Assembly (NCBI RefSeq): GCF_004766055.1
Contig: NZ_SPQR01000005.1
Location: 62,001-126,000, forward strand
DNA: 64,000 nt
Reading direction: 5' to 3'
Source: Desulfosporosinus sp. Sb-LF
GTDB taxonomy: Bacteria; Bacillota; Desulfitobacteriia; Desulfitobacteriales; Desulfitobacteriaceae
Shown here: one piece after another, positions 7,552-15,561 of the stretch
How the letters are laid out: each line of letters opens with the position of its first letter
Numbering within the stretch: position 1 is the stretch's first letter
Notes under the pieces: generated by a model
Database searches by the model: none
What the model was told of the DNA's origin: nothing
What the model saw: the letters and a program-made list of their open reading frames with translations, nothing else
Program-made: the position numbers and the translations under genes

Positions 7552-8211
7552 ATGAGCATCACACTTCAATCAATTGGTACAATTCATACCCCCTATCTTT
7601 CCTTTAATACCCCCCATCAGCCGCTCCCAGACGCACCTGGTGATTTCTGGATTACACTCAATCCTGAGTATGCAAGTGCTTTGAAGTCCTTAGATAATTT
7701 CAACTACATCTATGTGCTATATCACCTCGACCAAGTAACCCCTCCCGTCGAACTTCTCACCCACTCCCCTTGGGCACCCGAACTCGAAATTGGACTGTTT
7801 GCGAGCCGATCCCCCCAGAGGCCCAACCCAATCGGGCTAAGTATTGTGCAATTAAAGGAAATTCAGGGCAACGAACTCATTATTTCTGGAATCGATGCCT
7901 ATAATGGTACACCTTTACTTGATATTAAGCCGTATATTCAATTCCGGGACAGCATTGATGATGCAAATAACGGCTGGTTTGATATCCTTCCAGATAAAGA
8001 ACATACAATAGCCCATGCCCTGGGACTTAAACATGAGCATGCTCACGAACACTCACATGAACATCATCATCCACACGAACATGATGATGTTCACAAACAA
8101 ACTCACCACAGTGACCCCAACCATAACCAACACAGCCACCACGACCGCCCATCATACGAGGATGGTCAAGACAAACCCGATCATAGACGTCATCATGTAC
8201 ATAACGATTAA
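7552..8211 (+). CDS. trmO: TrmO/TsaA-like protein with a 21-histidine C-terminal tail
   Basis: Residues 1-155 form the TsaA/TrmO beta-barrel, a SAM-dependent tRNA t6A37 N6-methyltransferase family. Signatures are IGTIHTPY near the start and SRSPQRPNPIGLSIVQL. Residues 160-219 carry 21 His in 60 residues (HEHAHEHSHEHHHPHEHDD and on), a tail absent from ordinary TrmO and like those of nickel chaperones HypB or UreE. The gene starts 41 bases after nikO with GAAAGGAGATC before the ATG. The position suggests a role in nickel storage or delivery, perhaps with the methyltransferase fold kept. The catalytic role is from family knowledge; the metal role is inferred. Confidence 0.8.
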   Translation: MSITLQSIGTIHTPYLSFNTPHQPLPDAPGDFWITLNPEYASALKSLDNFNYIYVLYHLDQVTPPVELLTHSPWAPELEIGLFASRSPQRPNPIGLSIVQLKEIQGNELIISGIDAYNGTPLLDIKPYIQFRDSIDDANNGWFDILPDKEHTIAHALGLKHEHAHEHSHEHHHPHEHDDVHKQTHHSDPNHNQHSHHDRPSYEDGQDKPDHRRHHVHND

Positions 8212-8365
8212 GAACTAACAGGTGAACGCACACAATCTTATGGGGTTTGGGAAAAAGGGCCTAGTATATACGATAGGGCCATAATTGCGTTATCAATGTG
8301 TTAATGGTACTATAGTTGTGTATTTTCAATATCGTTTTCAGTGTTTTTAACGTAGATATCCTAAT

Positions 8366-8399
8366 AAAAAACTGGAGTGCTACTAACACTCCAGTTTTT
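8366..8399 (+). terminator. Rho-independent terminator of the nickel cluster
   Basis: AAAAACTGGAGTG pairs perfectly with CACTCCAGTTTTT around a 7-base loop. The A/T flanks make it usable on both strands. Confidence 0.9.
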
Positions 8400-8425
8400 A
8401 GGTTGCCAATAGTGCAACTAATTTC

Positions 8426-8472
8426 GAAAATGAGTAGCTTAACTTTTGTCGTAGAAGGAGCTACTCATTTTC
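8426..8472. repeat. 14-bp inverted repeat
   Basis: GAAAATGAGTAGCT and AGCTACTCATTTTC are perfect complements separated by 19 bases. It is probably the terminator of the minus-strand small gene at 8578-8742, since the minus strand runs into T-rich sequence. Confidence 0.6.
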
Positions 8473-8577
8473 CATTTTAAAAGGATTTCTCAAAGAATTA
8501 ATAATAAGTGCCCTCCTTGATTTAAGCGTTATTATGATTTGATTTAAGGTTACAATCAAAATAGTTCTTTGATTTTA

Positions 8578-8742
8578 TTAACTGATTACTGCTAAGTTAG
8601 ACCAAAATTCTTTGGTTTGTGTAAGGTCTACATTTGCTGCTTTCTTTACATCTATGACCTTTACTACGATAGTTTTATTGTTTGTCATTATACTTACAAA
8701 CCTTTCAACGCGATTTTTAGGACTTAATTTTTGGTTAAACAT
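8578..8742 (-). CDS. Small hypothetical protein (54 residues)
   Basis: ATG 8742 is preceded by an excellent ribosome site, AAGGAGA, at 8 bases. The product begins MFNQKLSPKNRVERFVSIM and contains NNKTIVVKVIDVKKAANVD. It is basic, lacks Cys and has no membrane segment. It is divergent from the LysR gene (132 bases between starts) and may be its target, because LysR regulators often control the divergent neighbour. No family is recognised. Confidence 0.6.
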   Translation of the reverse strand: MFNQKLSPKNRVERFVSIMTNNKTIVVKVIDVKKAANVDLTQTKEFWSNLAVIS

Positions 8743-8874
8743 AGTTAACATCTCCTTAATTTCTGTATCTTCTCTGTCACTATTCTAAATCCAATTTCTC
8801 TATAAGTAAAACATATAATAACGATCTTTACTATGACTGAAATAGATAGTATGCTGTATTTGGAGGTGTCTACT

Positions 8875-9774
8875 TTGGAAATTCGACATTTAGAATATTT
8901 TGTTGAAGTGGCTCGCCAAAAAAGCTTTAGTAAAGCCGCTACTATAAGCCACGTATCCCAATCAGCAGTTAGCAAGATGATAAAAGATTTAGAAACAGAA
9001 CTAGGAACTCCGTTATTTAATCGGACCTCGAAGTATGTTCAATTAACTGATACAGGCATTATCTTTTTAGATCAAGCACAGCAATTAGTGGTGATGTTTC
9101 ATAACCTTACCCCCGAATTTGAAAATAGAATTAAAATGGAAAAGGGGAAAATTTCTATCGGCTTACTTCCAATCACTAGCACTACCATATTTGCTGAGTT
9201 GCTGGGAGAATTTAAAAAGAGGTACCCTCAAATCGAAATTAGTTTGCTAGAATATGGATCAAAAAAAGTAGCATCCGCTATTCAAGACGGGACTTTGGAT
9301 GCTGGCGTAATCTGCATAGTACCGGATAATCATTATTATGACTCCCTTTCTTTTGCCAAGGACCCCCTTTTCGTTATTGTCTCCTCTCAGAATCCCATAA
9401 GTCAGTTACCGTCAATTGAGCTGGCATCATTATCTAATGAATCTTTTGTATTATACAGTAACGATTTCAGCCTACATGATGAGATCATAAATCAGTGCAG
9501 AAATGTTGGCTTTTCCCCAAACGTTATTTTTGAAACCTCTCAGCTTGAGCTTATGACACAAATGGTAGCCGCTAACTTAGGGATTGCGTTCTTGCCCAGT
9601 GCGGTGTGCAAGGAATTAGACTCTAATCGCATTGTCTCCGTCCCTTTAATGGAACCTCAGATAATACACAACATGTCTATCGTATGGAAAAGAGGTCGTT
9701 CTATGTCCCACGCAGCACGTTTATGGTTACAGTTTGCCAAAGATTATTTTACATCTAATGAGCATTTCATATAA
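8875..9774 (+). CDS. LysR-family transcriptional regulator
   Basis: Regulator of about 299 residues. The N-terminal winged HTH (MEIRHLEYFVEVARQKSFSK, then SQSAVSKMIKDLE) is followed by an effector-binding domain from about residue 90 (GKISIGLLPITST). I chose TTG 8875, which has GGAGGTG 6 bases upstream and gives the standard N-terminus; the ATG 42 bases upstream has no ribosome site. The inducer is unknown. The closest sub-type is CynR/CidR-like by appearance only. Confidence 0.8.
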   Translation: MEIRHLEYFVEVARQKSFSKAATISHVSQSAVSKMIKDLETELGTPLFNRTSKYVQLTDTGIIFLDQAQQLVVMFHNLTPEFENRIKMEKGKISIGLLPITSTTIFAELLGEFKKRYPQIEISLLEYGSKKVASAIQDGTLDAGVICIVPDNHYYDSLSFAKDPLFVIVSSQNPISQLPSIELASLSNESFVLYSNDFSLHDEIINQCRNVGFSPNVIFETSQLELMTQMVAANLGIAFLPSAVCKELDSNRIVSVPLMEPQIIHNMSIVWKRGRSMSHAARLWLQFAKDYFTSNEHFI

Positions 9775-9779
9775 AAATC

Positions 9780-9836
9780 CAGACAAGAGAAGTGGGTGCT
9801 AGATTATAAAATCCAGCCCCCACTTCTCTTGTCTGC
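9780..9836 (-). terminator. Terminator of the ABC exporter operon
   Basis: A long inverted repeat, CAGACAAGAGAAGTGGG / CCCACTTCTCTTGTCTG, continues inward with TGCTAGATT / AATCCAGC. On the minus strand it is followed by ATTTTTATAT. It also serves the convergent LysR gene. Confidence 0.8.
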
Positions 9837-9839
9837 TGC

Positions 9840-11849
9840 TTACACCACTTCTGTATCCAAGTTTGCTCCTGTGAACTGACTATTGTAAAGATCAGCATAG
9901 AAGCCTTTCTGAGCTAGAAGCTCATTATGATTGCCCATTTCAATAATAGTTCCTTTGTTCATCACGAGAATCAAATCTGCATCTCTGATCGTCGAAAGTC
10001 TATGGGCGATGACAAAGCTCGTTCTTCCATTCATCAGGTCTGTCATGGCACGTTGAATATACACTTCTGTTCTCGAGTCAACACTACTGGTTGCTTCATC
10101 CAGAATCAAGATTGCTGGATCGGCAAGTATGGCTCGTGCGATGGTGATAAGCTGTTTTTGACCCTGCGAAATATTGGAGGCTTCCTCATTTAAAATGGTG
10201 TTGTACCCTTCTGGAAGAGTCTTAATGAAATGATGAGCATGTGCTGCTTTTGCTGCACTTATGACTTCTTGATCGGTTGCACCTTCCCGACCGTAGGCGA
10301 TATTCTCCATGATCGTGCCATTAAAGAGCCATGTGTCTTGAAGTACCATTCCAAAGATATTACGCAAAGCACCGCGTTTAATGTCTCTGATATCTACTCC
10401 GTCAACTGTAATCTTGCCAGCATTGATTTCATAGAAACGCATCAACAGGTTGACTAGAGTCGTTTTGCCAGCACCCGTTGGTCCCACGATGGCAATTGTG
10501 TTTCCCTGCTTGACGTCAATATTCATACCCTTAATCAAAGCTTCATTCTCTTTGTAACTGAAATCGACATCTTCAAATTTGACATCTCCCTTAGGGAAAG
10601 CGATAACCTTGGCATCCCCACGATCCGGCAATTCTTCTACTTCATCTAGGAGTTCAAAGACACGTTCAGCGGATGCAACGGTCGATTGAATAATGTTGGC
10701 TATATTGGCAGTTTGGACAATCGGCATGGTAAATTGTCTTGAATACTGAATAAACGCCTGAATATCCCCAATCGTTATTCTCCCATTCGTGACAAAAATA
10801 CCACCAACAACACTGATAATAACATACCCCAGATTGCTTACAAATCTCATGAGAGGCATGATAATACCTGAGATGAATTGTGCTTTCCACCCAGAATCAT
10901 AGAGGCGGTCATTGATTTCATTGAAAGTCTCGATGGATTTCCTCTCGTGTCCAAAAGCCTTAACAATAACATGCCCCGTGTACATTTCTTCAACATGCCC
11001 ATTCAGATCACCGAGAGATTTCTGCTGAGCTGCAAAGTGTTTTTGGGAGCGTTTAGCAATACCAGCGGTTACTAAAACATAAAGAGGAAGTGTTAAAATA
11101 ACAATCAAGGTTAGGAGCGGGCTGATGGTTAGCATCATGACGATAACTCCAATAATCGTTACGATTGACGTGATCAGTTGGGTAAGACTTTGCTGTAAGG
11201 TATTAGCAATATTATCCACATCGTTGGTGACTCGACTCAAGATTTCGCCATGTGTCCTAGCATCAAAGAATTTAAGAGGCAACCGAGATAGCTTGTCATC
11301 CACTTCTTTACGTATATCGTAAACTGTTTTTTGGGCCACTCCCGCCATAATATATTGTTGAACATAACCAAATAAGGCACTCACGAGATATAACCCTATT
11401 AGAATCAGAACGATTCTAAGAATATAGTCAAAATCAATTTTTCCACCATTCAAGGCCATAATTTTGGCAATCCCTGCTTTAACTTGCGTTAATCCTCCAA
11501 CCACCTCTGGGGTCGCTGTTTTCGGATTAGCTGCCAATTTGCTCAACATATCCTGCTGGGGTAGCAGCTTAGCCAACGTCATTTTGCCCATGATGCCTTC
11601 AAACAATTTCGTTGTGGCATTACCCATGATCTTAGGTCCTAAAATGCTGAACACAGTGCTTAGAATGGCAAAAATGAAGACGGTACTTAACTGAATTCCG
11701 CGTGGTCTTAAATACTGAAGTAGCCTTAACAGAGTACCTTTAAAATTCTTTGCCTTTTCTACGGGTCTCCCAATGGTTCCTCCAGGTCCTCCCTGTCTTC
11801 CTCCCATGGCTTCCTGTTGTGGTTTATCAACTTTACGCTCTTCACTCAT
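9840..11849 (-). CDS. yfiC: ABC exporter half-transporter, consensus-site subunit (YfiC-like)
   Basis: Half-transporter of 669 residues: a cytoplasmic N-terminal extension of about 30 residues (Gly/Lys-rich), six membrane helices with a large extracytoplasmic insertion (about residues 85-130), then an ATPase domain. Motifs are Walker A GPTGAGKTT, signature ISQGQKQL, Walker B ILILDEATSSVD with catalytic Glu, and H-loop IAHRL. It overlaps the upstream gene by 4 bases and pairs with it as a heterodimer. Relatives export drugs and lipids (BmrCD, TM287/288, YfiBC). The substrate is unknown. Confidence 0.85.
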   Translation of the reverse strand: MSEERKVDKPQQEAMGGRQGGPGGTIGRPVEKAKNFKGTLLRLLQYLRPRGIQLSTVFIFAILSTVFSILGPKIMGNATTKLFEGIMGKMTLAKLLPQQDMLSKLAANPKTATPEVVGGLTQVKAGIAKIMALNGGKIDFDYILRIVLILIGLYLVSALFGYVQQYIMAGVAQKTVYDIRKEVDDKLSRLPLKFFDARTHGEILSRVTNDVDNIANTLQQSLTQLITSIVTIIGVIVMMLTISPLLTLIVILTLPLYVLVTAGIAKRSQKHFAAQQKSLGDLNGHVEEMYTGHVIVKAFGHERKSIETFNEINDRLYDSGWKAQFISGIIMPLMRFVSNLGYVIISVVGGIFVTNGRITIGDIQAFIQYSRQFTMPIVQTANIANIIQSTVASAERVFELLDEVEELPDRGDAKVIAFPKGDVKFEDVDFSYKENEALIKGMNIDVKQGNTIAIVGPTGAGKTTLVNLLMRFYEINAGKITVDGVDIRDIKRGALRNIFGMVLQDTWLFNGTIMENIAYGREGATDQEVISAAKAAHAHHFIKTLPEGYNTILNEEASNISQGQKQLITIARAILADPAILILDEATSSVDSRTEVYIQRAMTDLMNGRTSFVIAHRLSTIRDADLILVMNKGTIIEMGNHNELLAQKGFYADLYNSQFTGANLDTEVV

Positions 11850-13573
11850 GCTATTTCTCCCTCTGAAAGCTGTGAAGCCACAATCTCACGATACACCTCA
11901 CAGGAATTTAATAGTTCCTTATGCGTCCCAATTCCGGCGATCAGCCCATCATCTAAAACAATGATTCTATCGGCATCCATCACAGTTGTAACCCTTTGCG
12001 CGATAATAAACACAGTCGCATCCGCGATTTCGGGTTTAAGAGCCGCTCTTAACCTAGCATCTGTCTTAAAATCGAGTGCCGAGAAACTATCGTCGAAGAT
12101 ATAGATTTCAGGTCTGCGAATTAAAGCACGGGCAATGGAGAGACGTTGCTTCTGCCCACCCGAAACGTTCGTTCCACCCTGGGCAATCATATGATTAAAG
12201 CCTGCTTCCATTTCCGTTATAAAATCGGTTGCTTGGGCCACCTGTGCTGCATGCTTAATCTCGTCTAGGGTGGCTTCTTCCCTGCCATATTTGATATTTT
12301 CCGCAATAGTACCCGAAAATAGAACCGTTTTTTGAGGAACAAAGCCTATCTTGGCTCTTAAACTTTCTTGACTCATTTCTCGAACATCCACCCCATCAAC
12401 CAACACACTTCCGCTTTCCACATCATAAAAACGTGTCATTAGATTGACCATTGTCGATTTACCCGAGCCAGTCCCTCCAATTATTGCCGTAATCTCTCCT
12501 GGTTTTGCGCTAAGAGTTATATCACTGATCGCAGGTTGTTCTGCACCAGGGTAGCTAAAGGAAACATTCTTAAACTCAACAAAACCTCGTTGCAGGCTAG
12601 TGGGATTGCCCTTGAAAGGATCCTTGATTTCCGGTTCAGTATCCAAGACTTCATTGATTCTCACAGCCGAAGCCTGAGCACGCGGGACCATGATAAATAA
12701 CATGGTGAGCATAAGCAAGGAGAAAAGAATTTGCGTGGCATATTGGATAAAAGCCATTAATGATCCAACCTGCATATCTCCATTGTTGATTCGAATACCA
12801 CCAAACCAAATAATAGCGATCGTCGTAAAGTTCATAATCAACATCATCATTGGCATTAAGATAGCCATGATCTTGTTAACTTTAACCGCGTTATTCATAA
12901 GGTCCGAGTTGGCATCATCAAATCTCTTCTTTTCTTGATCAATACGATTAAAAGCTCGCACTACTCTGATACCTGTAAGATTCTCACGTAAAACCAGATT
13001 TAATTTGTCGATTTTAACCTGCATCAGTTTAAATAGAGGTACGCCCTTTGCCAGCACGATTCCAATAATGGCAAAGAGGACTGGCACTGAGACCAAAAGC
13101 ACCCAGGTCAAACCCCGATCTTCTTGAATGGCCATGATGATACCACCGATACAGGTTAAAGGTGCACTGACCATCATACTTAAAATCAAAACTGACACTT
13201 GCTGAACTTGCGTTACGTCATTTGTCGTTCTGGTAATGAGGGTTGCAGTTCCAATTTTATCAAATTCATGCAAAGAAAAACTTTCGACCTTAGTGAAGAT
13301 CTTTTCCCGCAATATCTTCCCAAAACCCACAGCGGTTTTGGAAGACAGGTAGGTTGCAATAATGGCGCACAAGGTTCCACCTGCTGCAACAAGCAACATG
13401 AAACCACCAACTCTTAGAATATAATTGACATCTTTGTTGACAATCCCGTGGTCCACAATATTCGCCATCAAGGTCGGTAAATAAAGATCGGAAAGGACTT
13501 GTGCAAAAAGCAGTACGATGACAACCGTAATATATGCAGTATATGGTTTTAAAAATCGATACAATTTAATCAT
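11846..13573 (-). CDS. yfiB: ABC exporter half-transporter, degenerate-site subunit (YfiB-like)
   Basis: Half-transporter of 575 residues with six membrane helices and a C-terminal ATPase. Walker A is GGTGSGKST, the signature VSGGQKQRLSIAR, and Walker B IYIFDDSFSALD. The catalytic Glu after Walker B is replaced by Asp and the H-loop His by Gln (IIAQRVTTV), marks of the degenerate ATP site in heterodimeric exporters. It forms an operon with the next gene and is 97 bases behind the MarR gene. The ribosome site is GAGAGGAGAC. Confidence 0.85.
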   Translation of the reverse strand: MIKLYRFLKPYTAYITVVIVLLFAQVLSDLYLPTLMANIVDHGIVNKDVNYILRVGGFMLLVAAGGTLCAIIATYLSSKTAVGFGKILREKIFTKVESFSLHEFDKIGTATLITRTTNDVTQVQQVSVLILSMMVSAPLTCIGGIIMAIQEDRGLTWVLLVSVPVLFAIIGIVLAKGVPLFKLMQVKIDKLNLVLRENLTGIRVVRAFNRIDQEKKRFDDANSDLMNNAVKVNKIMAILMPMMMLIMNFTTIAIIWFGGIRINNGDMQVGSLMAFIQYATQILFSLLMLTMLFIMVPRAQASAVRINEVLDTEPEIKDPFKGNPTSLQRGFVEFKNVSFSYPGAEQPAISDITLSAKPGEITAIIGGTGSGKSTMVNLMTRFYDVESGSVLVDGVDVREMSQESLRAKIGFVPQKTVLFSGTIAENIKYGREEATLDEIKHAAQVAQATDFITEMEAGFNHMIAQGGTNVSGGQKQRLSIARALIRRPEIYIFDDSFSALDFKTDARLRAALKPEIADATVFIIAQRVTTVMDADRIIVLDDGLIAGIGTHKELLNSCEVYREIVASQLSEGEIA

Positions 13574-13670
13574 TCACAGTCTCCTCTCTCTACTAATCTC
13601 AACAATTTTACTATCTCTACTATTTTTATCTCTTCTATCACTATAATCCCGCCCTCCGTTTACCTTTCGT

Positions 13671-14132
13671 TTATAATTTCGAATCATTCTTCTCGACTTC
13701 CTTACTTCTTAGAAGCCTTTTCAGAACCTCTAAACCTTCATATATTTTATTAAGTTCTTCCGGGGTACCTTGGTCCATTGTTAAAGCAATGTTTTCTTCA
13801 AAACGTTTATGGAATATTTGATGCATCTCCACAAAATTTGGAGCTACGCTGACGTGAACCACTCTTCTATCTTGTTCACTTCTTAATCGTTCTACCATTC
13901 CTAACTTTTCCATCCTATCTAAAATGCCAGATACCGTACTATTAGATAGATTAAGTTTGCCACTTAATTCCGTAATCTTAAGCGTTTTTTCCTTACCTAA
14001 AATCCCCATCACCATCATTTGAGGGATTGTCATACCCGTATTCTCCATGACACTACTCATGTTGTTCTTAAAAAGGAGCATGACTTCCTGTAGAAGCTTG
14101 GCGATCTTCGTACTTTCATTTAAATTTTCCAT
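13671..14132 (-). CDS. MarR-family transcriptional regulator
   Basis: Regulator of 153 residues with the MarR winged HTH: LSGKLNLSNSTVSGILDRME followed by the wing LRSEQDRRVVHVSV. As first gene of the unit with the ABC exporter it is the likely local repressor. Two palindromes of the type TATTTCGTATATGAAATA lie 20-90 bases upstream. Released by an unknown ligand, it would induce both itself and the exporter. The ATG at 14132 is preceded by GATAGGATGG. Confidence 0.85.
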   Translation of the reverse strand: MENLNESTKIAKLLQEVMLLFKNNMSSVMENTGMTIPQMMVMGILGKEKTLKITELSGKLNLSNSTVSGILDRMEKLGMVERLRSEQDRRVVHVSVAPNFVEMHQIFHKRFEENIALTMDQGTPEELNKIYEGLEVLKRLLRSKEVEKNDSKL

Positions 14133-14153
14133 TTGTCAACCATCCTATCTCCG

Positions 14154-14171
14154 TATTTCGTATATGAAATA
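14154..14171. promoter_or_regulatory. Probable MarR operator 1
   Basis: Near-perfect palindrome TATTTCGTATATGAAATA, 22 bases before the marR start. It has the same half-site (TATTTCGTA) as the second site at 14199-14218. Confidence 0.65.
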
Positions 14172-14198
14172 TTATCCATGATTATATTACGTATATGA

Positions 14199-14218
14199 AT
14201 ATTTCGTACACGAAATAT
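14199..14218. promoter_or_regulatory. Probable MarR operator 2
   Basis: Palindrome ATATTTCGTACACGAAATAT. Between it and site 1 lies a third, weaker copy (ACGTATATGAATA around 14188-14201), so the promoter is covered by repeated half-sites. Confidence 0.65.
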
Positions 14219-14275
14219 ATTACTCTGTAAGTATATATTTGTCAAACATTGAATTTCAACTCAAATCCAACCCAC

Positions 14276-14304
14276 AAAAAACGGACATTTAACTGTCCGT
14301 TTTG
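14276..14304. terminator. Hairpin terminator between catalase and marR
   Basis: AAAACGGACA / TGTCCGTTTT with a 6-base loop, flanked by A-rich and T-rich tails, so it is active on either strand. On the minus strand it separates upstream marR regulatory DNA from the catalase gene further down. Confidence 0.7.
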
Positions 14305-14393
14305 CTTTAGTCATTATTCAATTCCATAATTATTATCGATAATATGTCTCACCAGACACCAGATATCCTTACTCGCCTCCATAAAGCCTTATC

Positions 14394-15206
14394 TTAATGT
14401 TGTTTAGGCGGAAGCTGAGGTTGCGGTTGAGAATATTGAGGATTATTTCGCATATGGTCATTATAGCCTGGAGCAACTTCCCTCGCACCGGTTGCTTGTG
14501 GATCTTTTCCATACTGGGCTGGCCCTCCATACTTCTCGTTCGGGTTCTCCTCATAGGAGAACTCGTTACCTTGATTCCAAGGTCCCCGGCTATCTCCCTG
14601 ACCTGTTGACATGTTCATGTATTTCTTAGAGAAGTCCGAGTCTCGGAAGTCCTTATTGACACCCGTTCCCTGCAACGTATTAATTGCTTGCATAAAGGAA
14701 AAGTTATGAGATTCTTCGCGACTCAAGAGAAAACGAATCATGTCCTTAACTCCGGCGTCATCGGTTTGTTGAAGAAGACGCTCATAGATTAGCTTAGCCC
14801 GCAGCTCTGCCCCAGCATTTGATGAAAGGTCCGTGTAGATATCTCCCATTGAATTGACGAAGGTTGAGCTCCAAGGAACACCAGCAGAATTAACCAGAAG
14901 TGGTCCACCTCCAAGCAAGGCCATATGATTTGCCGAGAAATCTTTAGGAATGCTGTCGACAGGGCCAATTAACATTCCAAGACACTCTCCCACCATCTCT
15001 AAATGGCTCAACTCTTCAGCCGCAATATCTTGCAGCAAGTCCCGTATTTTAGGATCATTACATCCTAAACTCTGAGAGAAATACTGCATGGCTGCTTTAA
15101 GCTCACCATTCCCTCCTCCAAACTGTTCCAGTAGCAAGACCGCAAAGCGGGGGTCTGGTCGATCGACATGTACCGTGTATTCCATATCCTTAACATGCTT
15201 AAACAC
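14394..15206 (-). CDS. Manganese (non-haem) catalase, spore-coat type
   Basis: Dimanganese catalase of 270 residues that dismutates hydrogen peroxide. Ferritin-like four-helix core motifs are LLEQFGGGNGELKAAMQYF and AAEELSHLEMVG (Glu and His ligands), with a second pair in LIYERLLQ and SREESHNFSF. Related proteins include CotJC of the Bacillus spore coat. The C-terminus is Gln/Pro-rich (PQYSQPQPQLPPKQH). It is monocistronic, with AAAGGAGG before the ATG. With the sporulation genes at 21-26 kb it may be a spore protein, but that is inferred. Confidence 0.85.
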   Translation of the reverse strand: MFKHVKDMEYTVHVDRPDPRFAVLLLEQFGGGNGELKAAMQYFSQSLGCNDPKIRDLLQDIAAEELSHLEMVGECLGMLIGPVDSIPKDFSANHMALLGGGPLLVNSAGVPWSSTFVNSMGDIYTDLSSNAGAELRAKLIYERLLQQTDDAGVKDMIRFLLSREESHNFSFMQAINTLQGTGVNKDFRDSDFSKKYMNMSTGQGDSRGPWNQGNEFSYEENPNEKYGGPAQYGKDPQATGAREVAPGYNDHMRNNPQYSQPQPQLPPKQH

Positions 15207-15316
15207 TTTAGAAAACCTCCTTTTTTGAAGAAAATTAGTTTATCTAATTTCGTGTTATTATTTGATTAACCCCAAAATCTTATCCAGAGAAATATTCTGA
15301 ATTTAAGCTTTAGTTC

Positions 15317-15346
15317 TTGACTATTATTGATCTTTTTTGATATGAT
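15317..15346 (+). promoter_or_regulatory. Sigma-A promoter for the riboswitch leader
   Basis: TTGACT, an 18-base spacer, then TATGAT. Transcription would start about 15353, roughly 17 bases before the aptamer. Confidence 0.7.
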
Positions 15347-15369
15347 GTTATTCTAGATATCAAAATTAG

Positions 15370-15476
15370 CAGTTCGGTTGGGGTAAACTCCGCGAAAGCG
15401 AAGGACGCTAAAGTCATGGGTCTAAGGCTTTAATTCATAAGATGAATTAAGCTAAGATCGCCAGACTACAAGCATA
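15370..15476 (+). promoter_or_regulatory. c-di-GMP-I (GEMM) riboswitch aptamer
   Basis: The GEMM core is recognisable: GGGTAAACTCC, a GCGAAAGC GNRA hairpin, AAGGACGCTAAAGTCATGGG, a variable hairpin TTTAATTCAT/ATGAATTAA and the closing strand GATCGCCAGACTAC. The GAAA tetraloop and its receptor-like strand fit class I. A terminator hairpin follows, so ligand binding probably changes read-through into the permease gene. Whether c-di-GMP turns it on or off cannot be read off by eye. Confidence 0.8.
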
Positions 15477-15490
15477 GAACTTCTCTGGGG

Positions 15491-15520
15491 AGAGTAGTCG
15501 TTTAAGACTACTCTCTTTTA
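15491..15520 (+). terminator. Riboswitch expression-platform terminator
   Basis: AGAGTAGTC and GACTACTCT form a 9-bp stem around GTTTAA, followed by CTTTTATTTT. The 5' arm may compete with the aptamer closing strand (CCAGACTAC), which would make it the ligand-controlled switch. Confidence 0.7.
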
Positions 15521-15561
15521 TTTTGAAAACATTAGAAGTAAACGTTTTGGGAGGTGTACTA

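Larger units (their letters stand above)
8212..8577. other. 366-bp intergenic region with two inverted repeats
   Basis: It holds a strong terminator (8366-8399) ending the nickel cluster and a second long inverted repeat (8426-8472). No ORF with a ribosome site was seen. Confidence 0.6.
15207..15561. other. Intergenic region with a riboswitch leader
   Basis: It contains a sigma-A promoter (15317-15346), a c-di-GMP-I aptamer (about 15370-15475) and a terminator hairpin (15491-15520) directed at the permease gene. Bases 15207-15300 upstream of the catalase gene show no clear motif apart from AT-rich sequence. Confidence 0.7.

Noticed and set aside
8015-8233. Frames on both strands in the His-rich region (67-68 codons)
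   Set aside because: By-products of the CAC/CAT-rich tail of the TrmO-like gene; composition is an artefact of the repeat.
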